Shown piece after piece: positions 6,195-11,164 of a DNA stretch of 11,164 nucleotides (the stretch's first letter is position 1; each line of letters begins with the position of its first letter). A program made the translations under genes and the position numbers. The DNA is from Stenotrophomonas sp. (GTDB lineage: Bacteria > Pseudomonadota > Gammaproteobacteria > Xanthomonadales > Xanthomonadaceae), in NCBI GenBank assembly GCA_003525885.1, contig DQIG01000307.1:1-11164 (forward strand). Direction: 5' to 3'. The notes beneath the pieces are model-generated. The model searched no databases and was not told the origin of the DNA. It worked only from the letters and a program-made list of their open reading frames with translations.

Positions 6195-6884
6195 ATGCGC
6201 CTGCTGCTGGTCGAAGACAATCCGGATCTGGCCGATGCGATCATCCGCCGGATGCGCCGCAGCGGGCATGCCGTGGACTGGCAGGCCGATGGCCTGGCCG
6301 CCGCCAGCGTGCTGCGTTACCAGAGCTTCGACCTGGTGGTGCTGGATATCGGCCTGCCCAAGCTCGATGGCCTGCGCGTGCTGGCCGGCATGCGCGAGCG
6401 CGGCGACAGCACGCCGGTGCTGATGCTGACCGCGCGTGATGGCATCGAAGATCGCGTGCAGGCGCTGGATGTGGGGGCCGACGACTACCTGGGCAAGCCG
6501 TTCGATTTCCGCGAGTTCGAAGCACGCTGCCGCGTGCTGCTGCGGCGTGCGCGTGGCCAGGCCAGCGAAGTGGTGCAGATCGGCGGCTTCCAGTTCGACA
6601 ATGCTGCGCACCGGGTCAGCCTCGACGGCGAACCGATCGAACTGCCCAACCGCGAATACCGCCTGCTGGAGATCCTGGTCGGGCGCCTCGGCCAGGTGGT
6701 CGGCAAGGATGAGATCGGCAACGGCCTGTTCGGCTTCGATGACGAAGCGGGCCCGAATGCCATCGAGTTGTACGTCGGCCGCTTGAGAAAGAAGCTGGCG
6801 GGCGCGCCGCTGCGCATCACCACGGTGCGCGGTGTCGGCTACCTGCTGGAAGCCAGCGATACCCATGCCGACGCCGATGGCTGA
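6195..6884 (+). CDS. tctD: OmpR/PhoB-family response regulator, TctD-like
   Basis: A 229-residue cytoplasmic transcription regulator. The receiver domain (about 1-115) has the acidic pair Glu7/Asp8, the phospho-acceptor Asp51 (VVLDIGLP), Thr79 and Lys101 (GKPF). The winged-helix DNA-binding domain (about 126-220) shows the family signature NREYRLLEIL ... IELYVGRLRKKL ... ITTVRGVGYLLE. The ATG at 6195 is chosen because MRLLLVEDN is the normal family start, and the in-frame upstream Met (6132) adds residues without receiver character. The gene overlaps the kinase gene, which implies translational coupling. TctD proteins activate tricarboxylate uptake genes, and the divergent porin-CitMHS operon is the obvious target. 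The likely binding site is the CTGTCA repeat in the intergenic region. The family is clear; the specific TctD role is inferred from context and from the partner kinase. Confidence 0.92.
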   Translation: MRLLLVEDNPDLADAIIRRMRRSGHAVDWQADGLAAASVLRYQSFDLVVLDIGLPKLDGLRVLAGMRERGDSTPVLMLTARDGIEDRVQALDVGADDYLGKPFDFREFEARCRVLLRRARGQASEVVQIGGFQFDNAAHRVSLDGEPIELPNREYRLLEILVGRLGQVVGKDEIGNGLFGFDDEAGPNAIELYVGRLRKKLAGAPLRITTVRGVGYLLEASDTHADADG

Positions 6885-8268
6885 CGCGCGCGCTGCGATG
6901 GCGGCGCCGGGTTCGTTGCGGCGCACGCTGCTGCTCTACCTCGGCGTGCTGCTGGCAGTGTTCGCGGTGGCCCTGCTGTTCGCCGCACGCGATTACGGCC
7001 AGCGTGCCGCCAACCGTTCCTACGACCACCTGCTGGTGTCCTCGGCGCTGTCCATCGCCGATTCGGTGGCCCTGGTCGACGGCCAGTGGCAGGTCGATCT
7101 GCCGTATGCGGCGCTGGACCTGCTGGCGATGGCGCCGGAGGACCGCGTGTTCTACCGGGTGGCCGACAGCCGCGGCACGCTGATCACCGGCTACGGTGAT
7201 CTGCCGGCACCGCCGCGCCGGCCCGGTACCCAGCCGCAGCTGTTCGACGCCACCTACAGTGGCGAGACCGTGCGCTTCGTGGTGGTTGGCCGCAGCTTCG
7301 CCGCTGCGTCGGCGCAGGGCGAGGTGCAGGTGCAGGTGGGCCAGACCCGGCGCGCGCGCGAAGCGCTGGCGCAGGACATGGTCAACCGTGCGCTGCTGGC
7401 AATCGGCGTGCTGTCCGGCCTGCTGCTGGCACTTGTGGCGTTCGGTGTGCACCGCGCGTTTCGCCCATTGGTTCGGGTGGAACGCGAGCTGTCGCGGCGC
7501 GAACCGTCCGACCTGAAGCCGCTGGACGCGCGCGTGCCGCGCGAGATGGACCAGATGGTGGCGGCGTTGAACCGCTTCATGGAGCGACTGTCGAGCAGCA
7601 ACGAGACGCTGCGCGCGTTCATGGCCGAGGCCGCGCATCAGATGCGCACGCCACTGGCGGCATTGCGTGCGCAGGCGCAGTTGGCGCTGGATGATGACGA
7701 TCCGGAGGACATGCGGCGCAGCCTGCAGGCGATCGAGCGCAACGCCACGCATATGAGCCGGTTGCTCAACCAGCTGCTCAGCGATGCCAGCGTGATCCAT
7801 CGTTCGCACCTGCAGCGCTTTGCGGCGGTGGACCTGGCCGAGACCGTACACCAGGCCCTGCATGAAGCACTGCCGCAGGCCGGCCCGGCACCGCGGGTGC
7901 AGCTGGCGATGACCGCCGAACCGGTGCTGGTGCACGGCGATGCACTGCTGCTGCGCGAGGCGATCAAGAACCTGGTCGACAACGCACTGAAGTACGGCGG
8001 TGACGGCCCGTTGCAGATCGCCCTGACCGTGGAGGGTGGGCAGGCCGTGCTGACCATCGCCGACCATGGCGCCGGCATCGCGGCCGCCGATGCCGAGCGC
8101 GTATTCGAACGTTTCGCGCGTGGCGAAGGCGCGCCATCCGGCGGTGCCGGGCTGGGCCTGGCCATCGTCAAGCGCGTGGTCGACAGCCATGGCGGCCGCA
8201 TCGACCTCAGCAACCGCCCGCAGGGCGGGCTGATCGCCACCATCCGCCTGCCACGGAGCAGTTCATGA
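6865..8268 (+). CDS. tctE: TctE-type sensor histidine kinase
   Basis: A 467-residue inner-membrane kinase. TM1 lies at about 20-41, a periplasmic sensor region (2CSK_N-like, about 42-172) follows, and TM2 lies at about 174-196. The dimerisation/phosphoacceptor helix holds His258 (AEAAHQMRTPL). The ATP-binding domain has the N box NLVDNALKYG (369-378), the G1 box DHGAGI (400-405) and the G2 box GGAGLGLAIV (426-435). All catalytic motifs are intact. Several starts are possible (6865, 6877, 6898). I prefer 6865 because a GGAAG lies about 12 nt upstream. The start overlaps the end of the regulator gene and the stop overlaps the next start, so the three genes form one tight operon. TctE senses tricarboxylates in other bacteria. 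Here the signal may be passed by the solute-binding protein encoded next. Confidence 0.92.
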   Translation: MPTPMADARAAMAAPGSLRRTLLLYLGVLLAVFAVALLFAARDYGQRAANRSYDHLLVSSALSIADSVALVDGQWQVDLPYAALDLLAMAPEDRVFYRVADSRGTLITGYGDLPAPPRRPGTQPQLFDATYSGETVRFVVVGRSFAAASAQGEVQVQVGQTRRAREALAQDMVNRALLAIGVLSGLLLALVAFGVHRAFRPLVRVERELSRREPSDLKPLDARVPREMDQMVAALNRFMERLSSSNETLRAFMAEAAHQMRTPLAALRAQAQLALDDDDPEDMRRSLQAIERNATHMSRLLNQLLSDASVIHRSHLQRFAAVDLAETVHQALHEALPQAGPAPRVQLAMTAEPVLVHGDALLLREAIKNLVDNALKYGGDGPLQIALTVEGGQAVLTIADHGAGIAAADAERVFERFARGEGAPSGGAGLGLAIVKRVVDSHGGRIDLSNRPQGGLIATIRLPRSSS

Positions 8269-9320
8269 TCCGCCTGTTCGCGACGGCCGTTGCCCTGCTG
8301 CTGGCCCTGCCGGTGCTGGCCGCGCCCGGCGACGTGCGCCGCTTCCCGGCACAGGGAAAAGCCACCGCGCAGCTGCGCATCCACGGCACCACCGACATCG
8401 AAGTGTTCGCGGTGGTCATCGCCGATTACCAGCGCCTGCACCCGGGCACTGAAGTAGTGTACGAGGACATCATCACCCAGGACCTGTACGCGCGTTACCT
8501 GCATGATCGCGCAGGTCCGGCCTCGCCGGACCTGCTGATTTCCAGCGGCATGGATCTGCAGACCAAACTGGTCAACGATGGCCATGCGCTGCCACATCGC
8601 TCGGCGCAGACCGCTGCACTGCCGGCCTGGGCGCAGTGGCGCAACGAGGCGTTCGGCATCAGCTACGAGCCGGTGGTGATGGTCTACAACACCCGCGCGA
8701 TGCCTTCGGCAAAGGTGCCGCACACGCGCCGCCAGCTGCTCGACCGGCTGCGTGCTGAAGGTGCACCGCTGCGCGGCAAGGTAGGCACCTATGACATCGA
8801 ACGCAGCAGCGTCGGCTACCTGCTGGCCACCCAGGACGCGCAGCGCGGCAGCATTGCCGGCGCGCTGCTGGGGGCGCTCGGCGACAACGACGTGGTGCGC
8901 GAAGAGCGCACCGGCGTGCTGCTGGACAAGGTAGCGAGCGGCGAGCTGTCGCTGGTCTACAACGTGCTCGGCTCCTATGCGCAGGCACGTGTCGATGCCG
9001 GCGCGCCACTGGCCATCGTCGAGCCCGAGGACTACACGCTGGTGGTGCTGCGCACGGCGGTGATCCCGCGCACGGGTCCGCATCCGGAGGAGGCGCGGCG
9101 CTTCCTCGACTACCTGCTGTCGCCACGTGGCCAGCAGGTGCTGTCACGCGAGGCGCGGCTGATGCCGATCGTGACCGGCAACGCGCGTGGCGGGGATGCC
9201 CCCGGCCGCAGCCGCCGCCCGATCCAGCTCGGCCCCGGTCTGCTGGTGTACCTGGATGCGCTCAAGCGCCGCCAGTTCCTCGATGCGTGGCGCAGCAGCG
9301 TGGAGCCGGCCGGGCGCTGA
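8265..9320 (+). CDS. Periplasmic solute-binding protein (COG1840-like), probable sensing partner of the kinase
   Basis: A 351-residue protein with a signal peptide (residues 1-20, ALPVLAAPG) and a type 2 periplasmic-binding-protein fold. Typical segments are IHGTTDIEVFAVVIADYQRLHPGTEVVYEDI, PDLLISSGMD, FGISYEPVVMVYNTRAMP, YNVLGSYA and the C-terminal DYLLSPRGQQVLSREA. The ATG overlaps the kinase stop in an ATGA junction, with GGAG 6 nt upstream. No permease or ATPase gene lies in the window. Binding proteins encoded beside a sensor kinase can act as extracytoplasmic co-sensors: PgtC with PgtB in Salmonella, and as I recall BctC with BctE in Bordetella. That role is inferred here. The ligand is unknown; citrate or another tri/dicarboxylate is the guess from context. 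A transport role with distant ABC partners remains possible. Confidence 0.85.
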   Translation: MIRLFATAVALLLALPVLAAPGDVRRFPAQGKATAQLRIHGTTDIEVFAVVIADYQRLHPGTEVVYEDIITQDLYARYLHDRAGPASPDLLISSGMDLQTKLVNDGHALPHRSAQTAALPAWAQWRNEAFGISYEPVVMVYNTRAMPSAKVPHTRRQLLDRLRAEGAPLRGKVGTYDIERSSVGYLLATQDAQRGSIAGALLGALGDNDVVREERTGVLLDKVASGELSLVYNVLGSYAQARVDAGAPLAIVEPEDYTLVVLRTAVIPRTGPHPEEARRFLDYLLSPRGQQVLSREARLMPIVTGNARGGDAPGRSRRPIQLGPGLLVYLDALKRRQFLDAWRSSVEPAGR

Positions 9321-9335
9321 TACGCCGGCTGCCCG

Positions 9336-9341
9336 TACAAT
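9336..9341 (+). promoter_or_regulatory. -10 element giving a probable leaderless mRNA
   Basis: TACAAT matches a sigma-70 -10 box and ends 6 nt before the ATG at 9348. A start 7 nt downstream of the box would fall on the A of the ATG, and no ribosome site precedes that ATG. The regulator gene may therefore also be transcribed separately as a leaderless message. No clear -35 is visible. Confidence 0.45.
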
Positions 9342-9347
9342 GGCGGC

Positions 9348-10004
9348 ATGAGCGAATACACCATCCTGATCGCTGACGACCACCCGCTGCTGCGTTCGGC
9401 GGTGGTGCAGTCGTTGCGGCAGAGCCTGCCGCTGGCGCAGGTGCGCGAGGTTGCCAGCGCCGAGGCATTGGCCGAAGCACTCGACGCACACCCGGATGTG
9501 GACCTGGTGCTGCTCGACCTGACCATGCCCGGCGCACACGGTTTTTCCGCATTGCTGCACGTGCGCGGCTCGCATCCGGACATCCCGGTGGTGATCCTTT
9601 CCTCCAACGACCACCCGCGGGTGATCCGCCGTGCCCAGCAGTTCGGCGCGGCCGGCTTCATTCCGAAGTCGGCCCCGGCCGAGACCATCGGCGAGGCCGT
9701 GCAGGCGGTGCTGGATGGTGGCCTGTGGTTTCCGGCGATGGCCGCCGAGCGTTCGGAGGCCGACGCACTGCTGGCCAGCCGCCTGGCCCAGCTGACCCCG
9801 CAGCAGTTCCGCGTGCTGCTGTGCCTGGCCGATGGCCTGCTCAACAAGCAGATCGCCTACGAGCTGGGTCTGGCCGAGAACACGGTGAAGGTGCACGTCA
9901 CTGCGATCCTGAAGAAGCTCGAATGCCATAGCCGCACACAGGCCGCGGTGCTGGTGAAGGCGCTGGAGCCGGAAGGCGACCCGCGGGCAGGGATGGACGG
10001 CTGA
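9348..10004 (+). CDS. NarL/LuxR-family response regulator (CrbR/ErdR-like)
   Basis: A 218-residue cytoplasmic regulator. The receiver domain has Asp10/Asp11, the phospho-acceptor Asp57 (LVLLDLTMPG), Ser85 and Lys107 (FIPKSAP). The LuxR-type HTH (about 149-205) reads LTPQQFRVLLCLADGLLNKQIAYELGLAENTVKVHVTAILKKL. The overall build resembles the CrbR/ErdR group, which governs acetate and alcohol metabolism (for example acs) with hybrid CrbS/MxtR kinases. That subgroup call is by memory of motif style and is uncertain. The gene lies 27 nt after the solute-binding protein gene, so read-through from the tct operon is possible, but it has its own -10 box. A convergent receiver-containing protein at the right edge is a candidate partner. 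Confidence 0.9.
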   Translation: MSEYTILIADDHPLLRSAVVQSLRQSLPLAQVREVASAEALAEALDAHPDVDLVLLDLTMPGAHGFSALLHVRGSHPDIPVVILSSNDHPRVIRRAQQFGAAGFIPKSAPAETIGEAVQAVLDGGLWFPAMAAERSEADALLASRLAQLTPQQFRVLLCLADGLLNKQIAYELGLAENTVKVHVTAILKKLECHSRTQAAVLVKALEPEGDPRAGMDG

Positions 10005-10021
10005 CCTGGGCAGGGCACTTG

Positions 10022-10036
10022 GCTCTCGGCGAGAGC
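10022..10036 (+). terminator. Hairpin after the LuxR-type regulator gene
   Basis: GCTCTC-GGC-GAGAGC is a perfect 6-bp stem with a 3-nt loop, 17 nt after the stop codon at 10002-10004. It is followed by ATTCTG, not a T-tract. It is a plausible 3' hairpin; true intrinsic termination is doubtful. Confidence 0.35.
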
Positions 10037-10059
10037 ATTCTGAGTTGCTCGAATCAACA

Positions 10060-10088
10060 GCGCCAGCGCGAAAGCCGGAATCTGGCGC
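10060..10088 (-). terminator. Hairpin after the lipoprotein gene
   Basis: GCGCCAG (10060-10066) and CTGGCGC (10082-10088) form a perfect 7-bp inverted repeat with a 15-nt loop. It begins 1 nt beyond the stop codon of the minus-strand gene. No T-tract follows. It may serve as a 3' end for both convergent genes. Confidence 0.35.
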
Positions 10089-10089
10089 G

Positions 10090-10734
10090 TCAATTGCCGC
10101 TGATCGAACTCATCTCCGGGTCGGTCGAAAAGATGAACCTGTTCTCGTATCCCATCGAGGAACGCTCAGACGCTTCGGCGTAGCTGTAAGTGGGGGCGGA
10201 TGCATCTGATGCAAACCTGTGACCCCACGCCTCATGATCCGCGCTGCTTCGGGTCCGAGCGATACCGATGCAGATGCTCAGGCCACACGAAAAGCGTTCA
10301 AGTACACCTTCTTGACCCATTGCACGTTCAAGTGATGATCGATAGTGCCGGGTCAGGTCCTGGGCCTCGGGGCTGGAAGCCGCATCCTGCGTCATGCGGT
10401 TGATCGCATCCGACATGTTTCCGCTTGACTGCAGGAGGTCCTCGGCGGCCAAGATCGAAATGCCGTTCTTGAACATGAGTGAGGATTCTGACCGAAGCAG
10501 CGCGAGCGACGATGCTGCGCGATGCGTGGGCGCTGTCGAAATGCCGGGGTTCGGCAAGATGTCCGCGTTCGATTTGGCTGGAGGAGCCTGTGCTTCTGTC
10601 GCGGCCTTCTTGAGGCCGCCGTCCGGGTCTGGTGTGCTATCAGCGATGCATCCCGCGCAGCACAGGCAGAAGAGCATTGCTGTGATTCGACGGAGGTATC
10701 GGAGGGTGGCGATGGATAGGTGATGGTAGGGCAT
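10090..10734 (-). CDS. Hypothetical lipoprotein, lower GC than neighbours
   Basis: A 214-residue protein that I do not recognise. The N-terminus has basic residues (R12, R15, R16) and a short hydrophobic stretch ending in a lipobox-like CCAGC, with Cys29 as the candidate lipidated residue. Cys at position -3 is unusual, so lipidation is likely but not certain. A low-complexity linker (about 31-75) follows, then a mainly polar domain with a cysteine pair, SCGLSIC (C150 and C155), which could form a disulfide in the periplasm. The ATG at 10734 has AAGGA 7 nt upstream. Three 60-nt lines counted in this gene gave 50, 53 and 67 percent G+C, while a line in the neighbouring regulator gave 68 percent, hinting at a different origin or weak codon selection. 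It lies on the minus strand between two signalling genes. No function is proposed. Confidence 0.7.
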   Translation of the reverse strand: MPYHHLSIATLRYLRRITAMLFCLCCAGCIADSTPDPDGGLKKAATEAQAPPAKSNADILPNPGISTAPTHRAASSLALLRSESSLMFKNGISILAAEDLLQSSGNMSDAINRMTQDAASSPEAQDLTRHYRSSLERAMGQEGVLERFSCGLSICIGIARTRSSADHEAWGHRFASDASAPTYSYAEASERSSMGYENRFIFSTDPEMSSISGN

Positions 10735-10801
10735 GCTGGATCCTTGGCCGCAGGCTGTGGCCGTCTTCAGTACGATCTGCCGATCAGCCTAACGTTGGAA
10801 T

Positions 10802-10818
10802 CTACTGACCCTCAGTAG
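10802..10818. repeat. Perfect 7-bp inverted repeat CTACTGA/TCAGTAG
   Basis: CTACTGA-CCC-TCAGTAG lies about 70 nt upstream of the lipoprotein start. It can be a 7-bp hairpin or a dimer-binding dyad. Its right arm ends in the GTAG of a SMAG-like sequence, so it may belong to a degenerate repeat element. Confidence 0.45.
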
Positions 10819-10839
10819 CGCCGGTCAGTCAGGAGACTG
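10815..10839 (+). repeat. Degenerate SMAG-like element
   Basis: The first 12 nt, GTAGCGCCGGTC, are identical to the element at 6119. The expected GACCGGC arm is missing; instead a short CAGTC-AGGA-GACTG stem (10826-10839) follows. This looks like a broken or half SMAG copy. It lies in the 273-nt stretch 10735-11007, where I see no convincing gene. Confidence 0.4.
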
Positions 10840-10957
10840 CTCTCTCTTCACTCGGAATTTCTCCAAGCCATACGCAATGACGCGGCGCGTCCAGTTCCTT
10901 CTTGCCCAGGACTGTCGCGCGAAGATATTTGGGGATTCGGTACGGAATCAATGAAGA

Positions 10958-10980
10958 GCAAAGCCAGCCGTGCGCTGGCA
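10958..10980 (-). terminator. Intrinsic terminator of the right-edge gene
   Basis: On the minus strand, GCCAGC-GCACG-GCTGGC forms a 6-bp stem with a 5-nt loop and is followed by TTTGCTCTT. It lies about 28 nt after the TAG stop codon of the partial gene. The T-rich tail makes it the best intrinsic terminator candidate in the window. Confidence 0.55.
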
Positions 10981-11007
10981 ACGCGACGCCCGCGTGGCGG
11001 AGCCGTC

Positions 11008-11164
11008 CTACCCCCGATGCCGCAACAAAACCTGCGTCATCAACGCCCGCAGCGCGGGCGGTCGCACGGGCTTGAGCAGGAAGCCCCAACCGTTCTCGGC
11101 GGCATGCGCCTTCAGTGCCTCATCACGCTCGGCGGTCACCAGGATCACCGGCGGCCGCGCCTTC
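11008..11164 (-). CDS. Response-regulator receiver domain, C-terminal fragment of a probable hybrid histidine kinase (partial)
   Basis: Only the last 51 codons and the TAG stop are in the window. The gene runs off the right edge, so its start is unknown. The translation begins KARPPVILVTAERDEALK and continues to GFLLKPVRPPALRALM. This is the end of a receiver domain, with the conserved Thr of the VTA strand and the Lys of the KP motif (Lys31 of the fragment). The KPVxPxALRALM ending is typical of receivers at the C-terminus of hybrid kinases, since no output domain follows before the stop. CrbS/MxtR-type kinases end in this way and pair with LuxR regulators like the one at 9348. The receiver is well supported; the hybrid-kinase identity is inferred. 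Confidence 0.75.
   Translation of the reverse strand, partial: KARPPVILVTAERDEALKAHAAENGWGFLLKPVRPPALRALMTQVLLRHRG

Noticed and set aside
6817..9083. Long minus-strand frames opposite the kinase and binding-protein genes
   Set aside because: They mirror genes with intact catalytic motifs and show only low-complexity H/R/Q/A-rich translations.
1..11164. CRISPR arrays, tRNA or rRNA genes, insertion sequences, prophage genes
   Set aside because: No regularly spaced repeats, tRNA-like folds, rRNA sequence, transposase or phage motifs were found; apart from SMAG-like repeats the window looks like ordinary chromosomal genes.

Overview
This is a GC-rich (roughly two-thirds G+C) gammaproteobacterial chromosome segment. 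It most resembles Stenotrophomonas, or less likely Xanthomonas. The main clue is a GTAG-headed palindrome at 6119-6140 that looks like the SMAG/REP repeats of Stenotrophomonas maltophilia. The gene set (TonB receptor, CitMHS citrate transporter, OprO/P porin, TctDE-type kinase pair) also fits the Xanthomonadaceae. The assignment rests on recalled family features, not on a search.

Layout. The left half is transcribed leftward: a TonB-dependent receptor (85-2397), then a porin -> CitMHS transporter -> short-chain dehydrogenase operon (promoter side near 5954, end at 2610). A 240-bp divergent control region (5955-6194) separates this from a rightward operon with overlapping genes: an OmpR-type response regulator, a TctE-type sensor kinase and a solute-binding protein (6195-9320). 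Next come a NarL/LuxR-type response regulator (9348-10004), a lower-GC putative lipoprotein on the minus strand (10090-10734), and the last 51 codons of a minus-strand gene ending in a receiver domain, probably a hybrid kinase (11008-11164).

How it may work. The OprO/P-family porin would admit an anionic solute across the outer membrane. CitMHS would import it as a metal-citrate complex across the inner membrane. The solute-binding protein, which has no permease or ATPase gene beside it, would sense the ligand in the periplasm and signal to the TctE-like kinase. TctD would then act on the divergent control region. That region holds two CTGTCA direct repeats 11 bp apart, matching the geometry and most bases of the E. 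coli PhoB box. It could be a PhoB site, linking the operon to phosphate, or the TctD site itself. It also holds several small dyads and the SMAG-like element.

The right edge looks like a second, separate signalling pair: a LuxR-type regulator resembling the CrbR/ErdR group, facing the C-terminus of a probable hybrid kinase, with an unrelated low-GC lipoprotein gene between them.
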